A stretch of DNA of 64,000 bases, from positions 5,025,501 to 5,089,500 of the forward strand of contig NZ_CP009048.1 in assembly GCF_000746525.1 (NCBI RefSeq). Reading direction: 5' to 3'. Under the pieces are notes generated by a model that saw only the letters and a program-made list of their open reading frames with translations, made no database searches and was not told where the DNA came from. The position numbers and the translations under genes were made by a program. The stretch comes from Pseudomonas alkylphenolica (GTDB lineage Bacteria > Pseudomonadota > Gammaproteobacteria > Pseudomonadales > Pseudomonadaceae). Each line of letters begins with the position of its first letter. The stretch's first letter is position 1. Shown in pieces: positions 1-8,331 of the stretch.

Positions 1-1385
1 CCCTCTTTCAGGGTCAGGGCCAGGTGCAGACGGCCACGCTCACCACCGGAGAGGTCCTTGACGAACTTCTGCTGATCGCCGCCCTTGAAGTTGAAGCGAC
101 CGACGTAGGTCCGCGACGGGATCTCGTAGGTGCCGATACGCAGCTGGTCGGAACCGTCGGAGATCTGCTGGAACACGGTCTTGTTGCCGTCCAGGTCTTC
201 GCGGCTCTGGTCAACGCAGGCCAGTTGCACGGTTTCACCGATCTCGATGCTGCCCGAGTCCGGCTGTTCCTTGCCCATGAGCATGCGGAACAGGGTCGAT
301 TTACCGGCACCGTTACCGCCGATCACACCGACGATGGCGCCTTTAGGCATGCTGAACGACAGGTTGTCGATCAGTACGCGGTCGCCATAGCCTTTGGTGA
401 CGTTCTTGAATTCGATGACCTTGTCGCCCAGGCGCGGACCGGCCGGGATGTAGATCTCGTTGGTTTCGCTGCGCTTCTGGAATTCCTGCGATTGCATTTC
501 TTCGAAGCGTTGCAGACGGGCCTTGGACTTGGACTGACGAGCCTTGGCGCCTTTGCGCACCCACTCCAGTTCTTCCTTCATGGCCTTTTCGTGGGCCGAC
601 TGCTGCTTGGATTCCTGGGCCAGACGATCAGACTTGGCTTCCAGCCAGCCCGAGTAGTTGCCTTCGTACGGAATACCGGCGCCACGGTCGAGCTCGAGGA
701 TCCAGCCCGCGACGTTGTCGAGGAAGTAACGGTCGTGGGTAATCGCTACCACGGTGCCCGGGAAGTCGTGGAGGAAGTGCTCCAGCCAGGCGACGGAATC
801 GGCATCCAGGTGGTTGGTCGGTTCGTCGAGCAGCAGCATGTCGGGGGCCGACAGCAGCAGACGGCACAGCGCCACACGGCGCTTTTCACCACCGGACAGG
901 TGTTCGACCTTGGCCTCCCAGGCCGGCAGGCGCAGGGCATCGGCCGCGACTTCCAGCTGGCGCTCGAGGTTGTGACCGTCGCTGGCCTGCAGGATGGCTT
1001 CAAGCTTGGCCTGTTCGGCGGCCAGCTTGTCGAAGTCGGCATCCGGCTCGGCGTAAGCGGCGTAGACCTCGTCCAGACGCGCTTGGGCGTCCTTGATCAC
1101 GCTGACCGCTTCTTCGACCACTTCACGGACGGTCTTGCTCGGGTCCAGCTGCGGTTCCTGTGGCAGGTAGCCGATGTTCAGGTCCGGCATCGGACGGGCT
1201 TCACCGTCGAACTCTTTGTCGACGCCAGCCATGATCTTGAGCAGGGTGGATTTACCCGAGCCGTTCAGGCCGAGCACGCCGATCTTGGCGCCGGGGAAAA
1301 ACGACAGGGAGATGTTCTTCAAGATTTCCCGCTTCGGCGGGACAACTTTGCCCAGCCGATGCATGGTGTAGACGTATTGAGCCAT
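1..1385 (-). CDS. ettA: Energy-dependent translational throttle protein EttA (ABC-F ATPase), 3' end outside window
   Basis: ABC-F family protein that binds the ribosomal E site and gates entry into the elongation cycle according to ATP/ADP level; cytosolic, with no membrane domain. The visible 461 residues begin [20 protein letters not shown] and hold the first nucleotide-binding domain (Walker A GLNGSGKS near residue 40, LSGGEKRR signature, Walker [12 protein letters not shown]), the inter-domain linker with a basic, Gln-rich helix ([15 protein letters not shown]), and the second domain with Walker A GGNGAGKS and signature LSGGERGR. EttA is usually about 555 residues, so roughly the last 90, including the second Walker B, lie beyond base 1. 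The ATG at 1383-1385 was chosen because the protein starts there in relatives. It is divergent from morA; the 268-bp gap carries both promoters and a short CGCCC/GGGCG hairpin at 1541-1553. Confidence 0.96.
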   Translation of the reverse strand, partial: MAQYVYTMHRLGKVVPPKREILKNISLSFFPGAKIGVLGLNGSGKSTLLKIMAGVDKEFDGEARPMPDLNIGYLPQEPQLDPSKTVREVVEEAVSVIKDAQARLDEVYAAYAEPDADFDKLAAEQAKLEAILQASDGHNLERQLEVAADALRLPAWEAKVEHLSGGEKRRVALCRLLLSAPDMLLLDEPTNHLDADSVAWLEHFLHDFPGTVVAITHDRYFLDNVAGWILELDRGAGIPYEGNYSGWLEAKSDRLAQESKQQSAHEKAMKEELEWVRKGAKARQSKSKARLQRFEEMQSQEFQKRSETNEIYIPAGPRLGDKVIEFKNVTKGYGDRVLIDNLSFSMPKGAIVGVIGGNGAGKSTLFRMLMGKEQPDSGSIEIGETVQLACVDQSREDLDGNKTVFQQISDGSDQLRIGTYEIPSRTYVGRFNFKGGDQQKFVKDLSGGERGRLHLALTLKE

Positions 1386-1653
1386 GGAAAAACCTAGCGT
1401 CAGAGACGAAAAAATGAGCGCGAAACAGATGAAGGGAGCCGCAGCCCCCAGGAAAGGGCCAAAGCTACCGCAATGCGCCTTGTTGGGCAAACCGCCGACG
1501 AACAGGGCTGGCACTTTGCCACGTTTGCGGGCATGCTAGCCGCCCTTCGGGCGTCAGGCTTATAGTGCGTGACCAGAGTAGCCGCCAGGGACCGTGGCGC
1601 TTGCAAGCCAGCAGCTCTAAACCTGCCATCCAGCCATACCGCAGGATCATCGC

Positions 1654-4600
1654 TTGACCAATCTCACTCAGCCGACATCCCTGCGCACGCCGTCCAGCGC
1701 ACCCGGCTCTGCATTACGCGGTTCTCTGAAAAGCGCACTGGCCCTGCTGGTCCTGCTGTTGCTCGGCTTGCTGCTCTGGCAACTGGTCGACCAGTACCGC
1801 CACACCCAGGCCGACCAGTACCAGCACAGCCTTGACGCCAGCACCGAACTGGCCGATCACATGGCCTTGAGCATGTCGCTCAAGGCGCAGGTGGCCCACA
1901 ACATTGTCCAGCCTTACCGTTCGTCGCCAAGCCCTGCGCAACTGCCGGACATCCTCGCGAAACTGCAGGCCCGACTGCCGGCCTTGCAGAGCCTGGTGTG
2001 GATCGATTCCCAAGGCAAGGTGCTCAGCGACAGCCTCGGCGACACCCCGGATCGTCATGTTGTGGATGAGCTGCTGCGACTCAATCAGGGCCACGACCAT
2101 TACTACAGCAACAGCGCGGACAATCGTCTGATCTACCTGTTGCTGCGCCAGCCGGGCGATACCCCGGGTTACTGGCTGCTGCGCCTGGGCCCGGCCTACT
2201 ACAGCGAACTGACTTCACACCTGGACCGCCCCAACCACCCGTTGTGGCTCCTGGAAAACAGCCGCACCGGCGAGATCATCAATCGCCATCAACCGGCACC
2301 GGGCAGTGACGAGCCGCTGCAAAGCGTAATGCTCGCGTTCCTCGACAACAGTACCTGGCAACTACGCGGCCTGTTCGACGCAGGACTGGCCCGCGAACAA
2401 CTGCTGCCGGCACTGATCGGCAAGTGTCTGCTCGGCCTGTTCTGCGCCCTGCTGCCCTTGCTTGCCCTGATCAATATGCGTCGCCGGCACCGCATGCTGC
2501 AGGAAAGCCGTCGGCGCTATCACGATATTTTCGAAGGCACTGGCGTTGCCCTGTGCGTGCTCGACCTCTCCGGCTTGCCTGTGCAGCTGGAGCGTCATCG
2601 TCTGCGCAGCCGCCAGGCCTTACAGCAACGCCTGGCCTTCGACCGGGCACTGCGGCGGGTCTTGCTGCAGGAACTCAAGGTCACCGAGGTCAACCAGGAG
2701 GCCCTGCAATTGCTGGGGGTCAACTGCTGCGATGCTGCCTGGAACTGCCTGATCGAGGGCACGCAAGCCGGTATCGAAGGCATCGGTGTGCAGCTGGTTG
2801 AAGCGCTGCTGGACAACCAGCAGCAACTGGAACTGGAAGTCCACCTGCCGATCGCCAACGGCCAGGACCTGCACCTCTGGCTGATGGTGAAATTCCCCGA
2901 GCAGCGCCGCGACTATGAGGCGGTGATCCTCAGCATCAGCGACATCACCAGCCGCAAGCAGGTCGAGCTGTCATTGCTCGAGCGCGAAAGTTTCTGGTCG
3001 GACGTTGTGCGTACGGTGCCTGACCAGTTGTACGTACAAGATGTACAAAGCCAGCAAATGATCTTCAGCAACCGCAACCTCGGCCAGACCCTGGGTTACG
3101 ACCGTAGCCAACTGGCACAGATGGGCGAACGCTTCTGGGAGATCCTCCTGCACCCGGACGATGCCCAGCTGTATTGGCGAATTCGCCAGCAATTGCTCGA
3201 CACAGGTGGTGTCGAGCAATTGCATTGCCAACTGCGTTTTCGTCATTACGATCAACGCTGGCGGCGCTTCGACATTCGTGAGCAAGCCCTGACCCGCGAT
3301 GGCAACGGCGTTGTCACCCGCATCATCGGCGTTGGCAAGGACGTGACCGATCAGATCGAGGCCAGCGAGTCGCTGCGCGACAGTGAACAGCGTTATCGCA
3401 TGCTCGCCGAAAGCATCAGCGATGTGATCTTCTCCACCGACAACCGGTTGCAGCTCAACTATGTCAGCCCATCGGTACAGGCTGTGCTGGGCTATGAGGT
3501 CGACTGGATCTTCGACAACGGCTGGCATTCGACCATCGCCAACCCGGCGCAGCTGACCGGCATTTATAATCTGGTCGAACGCGTCAATCGGGCCTTGAGC
3601 AACCCAGAGCAACTGGAGCAACTGCGCACTCAACTGCCCAACCAGCTGTTCCTGTTCGATTGCCTGCGCGCCGATGGCCGCAAGATTCCGATCGAATTGC
3701 GTCTGGTGCTGGTCTGGGACGATCAGGAGCGTTTCGAAGGGATCCTCGGGGTCGGCCGCGACATCAGCCAGCAGCGCCGCGCCGAGAAAGACCTGCGCAT
3801 GGCCGCCACGGTATTCGAACACTCGACATCGGCGATCCTGATCACCGACCCGGCCGGTTATATCGTCCAGGCCAACGAAGCGTTCAGCCGGGTCAGCGGC
3901 CATGCCGTGGCCGATGTGCTCGATCAATTGCCGAGCATGCTGACGGTGGACGAACACCAGGAAGCGCACCTGCGCTATGTGCTCAAGCAGCTCAACCAGC
4001 GCGGCACCTGGGAAGGTGAAGTGTGGCTCAAGCGTCGCAATGGCGAGCATTACCCGGCCTGGGTCGGCATCACCGCAGTGCTCGACGACGAAGGCGACCT
4101 GGCCAGCTACGTGTGCTTCTTCACCGACATCAGCGAACGCAAAGCCAGTGAGCAGCGCATTCACCGCCTGGCCTACTACGACGCCCTGACTCACCTGCCC
4201 AACCGCACCCTGTTCCAGGACCGTCTGCACACGGCCCTGCAGCAGGCTGACCGGCAAAAAGCCTGGGTGGTGTTGATGTTCCTCGACCTCGACCGCTTCA
4301 AGCCGATCAACGACTCCCTCGGCCATGCCGCTGGCGATCGCATGCTCAAGGACATGGCCGAGCGCCTGCTCGACTGTGTCGATGATGATGACACCGTGGC
4401 GCGTATGGGCGGTGACGAGTTCACCCTGTTGCTGCAACCGCGGGCGACCCGGGAAATGGCCCTGAACCGCGCCATCAACGTCGCCGAGCAGATCCTTGGC
4501 AGCCTGATACGACCGTTCGTCCTGGAAAACCGCGAGTTCTTCGTCACCGCCAGTATCGGCATCGCCCTGAGCCCGCAGGACGGCAGCGAGCTCAGCCAGC

Positions 4601-5481
4601 TGATGAAAAACGCCGACACGGCCATGTACCACGCCAAGGAGCGTGGCAAGAACAACTTCCAGTTCTACCAGGCCGACATGAACGCCAGCGCCCTCGAGCG
4701 TCTGGAACTGGAAAGCGACCTGCGCCATGCCCTGGAGCAGAATGAATTCATTCTTTATTACCAACCGCAGTTCAGCGGTGACGGCAAGCGCCTGACCGGT
4801 GCCGAGGCTCTGCTGCGCTGGCGTCATCCGCGTCGCGGGCTGGTGCCACCAGGCGATTTCATTCCGGTGATCGAAGAGCTGGGGCTGGTCGTGGATGTCG
4901 GCGACTGGGTGCTCAAGGAGGCCTGCCGCCAGCTCAAGGTCTGGCACCAGGACAAGGTGCGGGTGCCCAAGGTCTCGGTGAACATCTCGGCGCGGCAGTT
5001 CTCCGACGGCCAGCTCGGCACGCGGATTGCCACCATCCTCAAGGATACTGGCTTGCCACCGGCATGCCTGGAGCTGGAGCTGACCGAAAGTATTCTGATG
5101 CGTGAAGTCAACGAGGCGATGGTGATCCTCGACAGCCTGAAGAAGCTCGGCTTGAGCATTGCGGTCGACGACTTCGGTACCGGCTACTCGTCACTCAACT
5201 ACCTCAAACAGTTCCCTATCGATGTACTGAAGATCGACCGCACCTTCGTTGACGGTTTGCCCGAGGGCGAGCAGGACGCGCAGATCGCCCGGGCAATCAT
5301 CGCCATGGCCCACAGTCTGAACCTGGCGGTGATTGCTGAAGGCGTGGAAACCCACGAGCAGCTGGAGTTTCTGCGCGAGCACGATTGCGACGAAGTGCAG
5401 GGTTACCTGTTCGGGCGGCCGATGCCGGCCAACCAGTTCGAAGCGCAGTTCAGCAACGAAACCTTGTTTATGTTCGAGTAA
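1654..5481 (+). CDS. morA: MorA: membrane PAS-GGDEF-EAL c-di-GMP synthase/phosphodiesterase
   Basis: A 1275-residue inner-membrane regulator of c-di-GMP. A transmembrane helix at about residues 28-47 and a second at about 250-272 enclose a periplasmic sensor region. Then come several tandem PAS domains (roughly 290-430, 445-570, 575-710, 715-835), a GGDEF domain with intact GGDEF at 919-923, and an EAL domain with intact EAL at 1051-1053 plus DDFGTGYSS, so both activities look possible. The start is a TTG preceded by AGGA nine bases upstream; no ATG fits the membrane-helix N-terminus. Next to glyA, this matches the P. putida/P. aeruginosa morA locus. MorA controls flagellar timing, motility and biofilm formation in those species. 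P. aeruginosa MorA is somewhat longer (about 1.4 kresidues). The product class is certain; the name rests on domain order plus synteny. Confidence 0.9.
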   Translation: MTNLTQPTSLRTPSSAPGSALRGSLKSALALLVLLLLGLLLWQLVDQYRHTQADQYQHSLDASTELADHMALSMSLKAQVAHNIVQPYRSSPSPAQLPDILAKLQARLPALQSLVWIDSQGKVLSDSLGDTPDRHVVDELLRLNQGHDHYYSNSADNRLIYLLLRQPGDTPGYWLLRLGPAYYSELTSHLDRPNHPLWLLENSRTGEIINRHQPAPGSDEPLQSVMLAFLDNSTWQLRGLFDAGLAREQLLPALIGKCLLGLFCALLPLLALINMRRRHRMLQESRRRYHDIFEGTGVALCVLDLSGLPVQLERHRLRSRQALQQRLAFDRALRRVLLQELKVTEVNQEALQLLGVNCCDAAWNCLIEGTQAGIEGIGVQLVEALLDNQQQLELEVHLPIANGQDLHLWLMVKFPEQRRDYEAVILSISDITSRKQVELSLLERESFWSDVVRTVPDQLYVQDVQSQQMIFSNRNLGQTLGYDRSQLAQMGERFWEILLHPDDAQLYWRIRQQLLDTGGVEQLHCQLRFRHYDQRWRRFDIREQALTRDGNGVVTRIIGVGKDVTDQIEASESLRDSEQRYRMLAESISDVIFSTDNRLQLNYVSPSVQAVLGYEVDWIFDNGWHSTIANPAQLTGIYNLVERVNRALSNPEQLEQLRTQLPNQLFLFDCLRADGRKIPIELRLVLVWDDQERFEGILGVGRDISQQRRAEKDLRMAATVFEHSTSAILITDPAGYIVQANEAFSRVSGHAVADVLDQLPSMLTVDEHQEAHLRYVLKQLNQRGTWEGEVWLKRRNGEHYPAWVGITAVLDDEGDLASYVCFFTDISERKASEQRIHRLAYYDALTHLPNRTLFQDRLHTALQQADRQKAWVVLMFLDLDRFKPINDSLGHAAGDRMLKDMAERLLDCVDDDDTVARMGGDEFTLLLQPRATREMALNRAINVAEQILGSLIRPFVLENREFFVTASIGIALSPQDGSELSQLMKNADTAMYHAKERGKNNFQFYQADMNASALERLELESDLRHALEQNEFILYYQPQFSGDGKRLTGAEALLRWRHPRRGLVPPGDFIPVIEELGLVVDVGDWVLKEACRQLKVWHQDKVRVPKVSVNISARQFSDGQLGTRIATILKDTGLPPACLELELTESILMREVNEAMVILDSLKKLGLSIAVDDFGTGYSSLNYLKQFPIDVLKIDRTFVDGLPEGEQDAQIARAIIAMAHSLNLAVIAEGVETHEQLEFLREHDCDEVQGYLFGRPMPANQFEAQFSNETLFMFE

Positions 5482-5492
5482 GCACTACGCCA

Positions 5493-5557
5493 ATCGCGGG
5501 GCAAGCCCGCTCCCACAGAGGAATCAGGTTTCTGTGGGAGCGGGCTTGCCCCGCGAT
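5493..5557. repeat. REP palindrome downstream of morA
   Basis: Two inverted copies of GGGGCAAGCCCGCTCCCA separated by a short loop, ending in TCGC/GCGA on the outer flanks. It is the first of ten such elements in this window and lies between morA and glyA. Confidence 0.9.
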
Positions 5558-5679
5558 CATTTCACCACCTATCTCAGAATGAAGCCCACTTGTCTGCGAC
5601 ATGATGCCCTTTCATATGCCAGACAAAAGCTGATGAGGTAGAATGCCCGCCTATTTCAGCACGATCCTTGAGGACCGCC

Positions 5680-6933
5680 ATGTTCAGCCGTGATTTGACC
5701 ATTGCCAAGTACGACGCCGATCTTTTTGCCGCCATGGAGCAAGAAGCTCAGCGCCAGGAAGAGCACATCGAGCTGATTGCTTCGGAAAACTACACCAGCC
5801 CGGCAGTCATGGAAGCCCAGGGCTCGGTTCTGACCAACAAATACGCCGAAGGCTACCCAGGCAAGCGTTACTACGGCGGCTGCGAATACGTCGACGTGGT
5901 CGAGCAACTGGCCATCGACCGTGCCAAGGAACTGTTCGGCGCCGATTACGCCAACGTCCAGCCACACGCCGGTTCGCAAGCCAACGCCGCTGTCTACCTG
6001 GCCCTGCTGTCGGCCGGTGACACCATCCTGGGCATGAGCCTGGCCCACGGTGGTCATCTGACCCACGGTGCCAACGTCAGCTCTTCGGGCAAACTGTACA
6101 ACGCTGTGCAGTACGGCATCGACGCCAACGGCCTGATCGACTACGACGAAGTCGAGCGTCTGGCCGTCGAGCACAAGCCGAAGATGATCGTTGCCGGCTT
6201 CTCTGCCTACTCGCAGATTCTGGACTTCCCGCGCTTCCGCGAAATCGCCGACAAGGTCGGTGCCTACCTGTTCGTCGACATGGCCCACGTTGCCGGTCTG
6301 GTCGCTGCAGGCGTGTACCCGAACCCGGTACCGTTCGCCGACGTCGTCACCACCACTACCCACAAGACCCTGCGCGGTCCACGTGGCGGCCTGATCCTGG
6401 CCCGTGCCAACGCCGACATCGAGAAGAAGCTGAACTCCGCAGTCTTCCCGGGCGCCCAGGGCGGCCCGCTGGAGCACGTTATCGCCGCCAAGGCGATCTG
6501 CTTCAAGGAAGCGCTGCAGCCTGAGTTCAAAGCCTACCAGCAGCAGGTCGTGAAAAACGCCCAGGCCATGGCTGGCGTGTTCATCGAGCGCGGTTTCGAC
6601 GTGGTTTCCGGTGGTACTCAGAACCACCTGTTCCTGCTGTCGCTGATCAAGCAAGAGATCTCCGGTAAAGATGCTGACGCTGCCCTGGGCAAAGCCTTCA
6701 TCACCGTCAACAAGAACTCGGTACCGAACGACCCACGCTCCCCGTTCGTCACCTCCGGCCTGCGCTTCGGTACTCCGGCTGTGACCACTCGTGGCTTCAA
6801 AGAGGCTGAGTGTAAAGAACTGGCCGGCTGGATCTGCGACATCCTGGCTGACCTGAACAACGAAGCGGTGATCGACGCCGTTCGTGAGAAGGTCAAGGCT
6901 ATCTGCGCCAAGCTGCCGGTATACGGCAAGTAA
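5680..6933 (+). CDS. glyA: Serine hydroxymethyltransferase
   Basis: PLP enzyme interconverting serine and glycine with tetrahydrofolate/5,10-methylene-THF; cytosolic. It is 417 residues, the family length. It shows the N-terminal [19 protein letters not shown] block, the [14 protein letters not shown] motif with the PLP-binding lysine near residue 229, and the conserved C-terminal [10 protein letters not shown] segment. ATG 5680 is preferred over an in-frame TTG at 5668 because GAGGA sits six bases ahead of it. Pseudomonads carry more than one glyA; this copy is the one beside morA. It is transcribed alone and ends at a strong intrinsic terminator. Confidence 0.97.
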   Translation: MFSRDLTIAKYDADLFAAMEQEAQRQEEHIELIASENYTSPAVMEAQGSVLTNKYAEGYPGKRYYGGCEYVDVVEQLAIDRAKELFGADYANVQPHAGSQANAAVYLALLSAGDTILGMSLAHGGHLTHGANVSSSGKLYNAVQYGIDANGLIDYDEVERLAVEHKPKMIVAGFSAYSQILDFPRFREIADKVGAYLFVDMAHVAGLVAAGVYPNPVPFADVVTTTTHKTLRGPRGGLILARANADIEKKLNSAVFPGAQGGPLEHVIAAKAICFKEALQPEFKAYQQQVVKNAQAMAGVFIERGFDVVSGGTQNHLFLLSLIKQEISGKDADAALGKAFITVNKNSVPNDPRSPFVTSGLRFGTPAVTTRGFKEAECKELAGWICDILADLNNEAVIDAVREKVKAICAKLPVYGK

Positions 6934-6951
6934 TCGCAGTTACCTGATGTG

Positions 6952-6984
6952 AAAAAGCCCGGCTCTTGAGCCGGGCTTTTTTTT
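6952..6984 (+). terminator. Rho-independent terminator of glyA
   Basis: AAAAAGCCCGGCTC-TTGA-GCCGGGC followed by eight T residues, 18 bp after the glyA stop. The A-tract on the left arm makes it able to act in both directions. Confidence 0.95.
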
Positions 6985-6992
6985 GGCGCCCT

Positions 6993-7065
6993 CGGTAGGA
7001 GCGGGCTTGCCCCGCGATTGCGGTTTGTCAGTCACATAGCATCGCGGGGCAAGCCCACTCCCACC
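6993..7065. repeat. REP pair overlapping the 3' end of yjiA
   Basis: Two inverted REP cores (6993-7017 and 7041-7065) separated by a short AT-richer spacer. The right core lies inside the yjiA reading frame and supplies its last codons; the minus-strand TGA is at 7032-7034, in the spacer. Confidence 0.9.
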
Positions 7066-8030
7066 GACGACAAGGCCTCGAACCCTTCGCGAATCTTCGC
7101 CTCCGGCAAATCATCGGCAATAAACACCATCACGCTCTCACGCGTCTCCCCTTCTGCCCACTCGGTATCCCAGTCAAAACCATAGAGTTTCAGTACGCCC
7201 TGGAACACCAGGCGCCGATCTTCACCCGCAATGCTGAGCACACCCTTGTAACGCAGCAGCTGCTTGCCATGGTCTTCCAGCAACTGGTTCATGAAGTCAC
7301 TGAGCCGGTCGATATCCAGCGGCGTGTCGGTGCGCAACACCAGGCTGGAGATGCGATCCGGCGTGGCCGGTTGGCTGACCGGACGCAGGCTCAGGCCACC
7401 ACCGAGGTCGGCATTGAGGTTGAAACCACGGACATCAAGCAGTTCGGCCAGATCGATATGGCCGTGCTCGACCACCCGGATCGGTGCGCGGCGGTTGATG
7501 CGCCCCAGCCGATCGCTCAACGCCTTGAAGCTTTCTGCATCAACCAGGTCAGTCTTGCTCACCAGCAAGCGGTCGGCAAAGCCCACCTGGGCCTGGGCGA
7601 TCGCCTGGGTCAGGTGCTGCTCGGCGTGGGCGGCATCGACCAGGGTGATGATGCCATCGAGGATGTAGCGCTCGCGCAGTTCCTCGTCGATGAAGAAGGT
7701 TTGCACCACCGGCGCCGGATCAGCCAGGCCGGTGCACTCGATCACCAGGCGGTCGAAGGCGATCTCGCTGGCGTCCAGACGCTCCAGCAGCAAGAACAAG
7801 GCTTTGGTCAGGTCGGTGTGGATGCTGCAGCAAACACAGCCGTTGGCCAGGGTCATGACCTGCACCGGTTCATCGCCAAGCAACTGGGTATCGATGCCGG
7901 CGTCACTGAATTCGTTTTCGATCACAGCGATCTTCAGGCCATGTTCGGCCTTGAGCAGATGGCGCAGCAAGGTGGTCTTGCCAGCCCCCAGAAAACCGCT
8001 GAGTACTGTTACCGGAATGGGCGCGTGCAA
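7032..8030 (-). CDS. yjiA: YjiA/CobW-family zinc-regulated GTPase (COG0523)
   Basis: A 332-residue P-loop GTPase of the G3E metallochaperone class. It has Walker A GFLGAGKTT near the N-terminus, the metal-binding CVCC motif (NGCVCCSIHTDL), ECTGLADPAPV as Walker B/switch region, SKTD as base-recognition motif and a C-terminal CobW_C domain. The start is a TTG at 8030 (protein LHAPIPVTVLSGF) preceded by AGGAG; longer in-frame extensions lack a ribosome site and are not family-like. It is the last gene of cstA-yjiX-yjiA, mirroring the E. coli btsT-yjiX-yjiA order. The normal C-terminus (EGFEALSS) is followed by VGVGLPRDAM, translated from a REP element. The client metal or protein is unknown. 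Confidence 0.9.
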   Translation of the reverse strand: MHAPIPVTVLSGFLGAGKTTLLRHLLKAEHGLKIAVIENEFSDAGIDTQLLGDEPVQVMTLANGCVCCSIHTDLTKALFLLLERLDASEIAFDRLVIECTGLADPAPVVQTFFIDEELRERYILDGIITLVDAAHAEQHLTQAIAQAQVGFADRLLVSKTDLVDAESFKALSDRLGRINRRAPIRVVEHGHIDLAELLDVRGFNLNADLGGGLSLRPVSQPATPDRISSLVLRTDTPLDIDRLSDFMNQLLEDHGKQLLRYKGVLSIAGEDRRLVFQGVLKLYGFDWDTEWAEGETRESVMVFIADDLPEAKIREGFEALSSVGVGLPRDAM

Positions 8031-8057
8031 ACGGAAAATCTCCTGAACTGAAAATGA

Positions 8058-8089
8058 CTGTGGGAGCACGGCAAGCCGGGCTCCCACAG
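8058..8089. repeat. REP-like hairpin between yjiX and yjiA
   Basis: CTGTGGGAGC and GCTCCCACAG form a perfect 10-bp inverted repeat around a 12-base loop containing ACGGCAAGCC. It resembles a worn REP core and sits in the 85-bp gap inside the operon, where it could reduce read-through into yjiA or stabilise upstream mRNA. Confidence 0.75.
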
Positions 8090-8115
8090 GTTCAACTGCC
8101 GTCAGTAGCTGTAGT

Positions 8116-8313
8116 TCAACAGCACTTGGGCCCGGACTTGCCACCGTAACGCGCCTCTTGGCGCTCGCGGAAGAACGCCTCGTAGCTCATCACCGGTTTG
8201 TCCGGGTGCTTGGTCTGCATATGCTCGACGTAGTTGTCGTAGTCGGGCATGCCGACCATCAGGCGGGCTGCCTGCCCCAGGTACTTACCCAGTCGACCGA
8301 GATCGTTGAACAT
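8116..8313 (-). CDS. yjiX: YbdD/YjiX family small protein
   Basis: A 65-residue member of the YbdD/YjiX family ([32 protein letters not shown]...KCC), which is almost always encoded directly downstream of CstA-type transporters. It contains the family pattern GxPDYxxYxxHM, a Tyr/Arg-rich middle and a C-terminal Cys pair. It has no signal or membrane helix, so it is presumably cytosolic. ATG 8313 is chosen over an in-frame GTG one codon earlier because AGAGGA then has eight-base spacing. It lies 18 bp after cstA and is surely co-transcribed. The biochemical function is not established. Confidence 0.92.
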   Translation of the reverse strand: MFNDLGRLGKYLGQAARLMVGMPDYDNYVEHMQTKHPDKPVMSYEAFFRERQEARYGGKSGPKCC

Positions 8314-8331
8314 CACTGCATTCCTCTTGGG

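Noticed and set aside
24..1397. Long plus-strand open frame opposite ettA (457 codons)
   Set aside because: Translation is low-complexity with no domain, and the minus strand encodes a textbook ABC-F protein; high GC leaves open shadow frames.
1541..1553. CGCCC-TTC-GGGCG hairpin between ettA and morA as a terminator
   Set aside because: Both flanking genes point away from it and there is no T-tract; probably chance in GC-rich DNA.
2971..4947. 658-codon minus-strand frame inside morA
   Set aside because: It is the antisense shadow of PAS/GGDEF coding sequence, with no ribosome site or motif.
8031..8144. N-terminal extension of YjiA to 8144
   Set aside because: Overlaps the yjiX end and a hairpin, lacks a ribosome site and is not conserved in the family; TTG 8030 has AGGAG.
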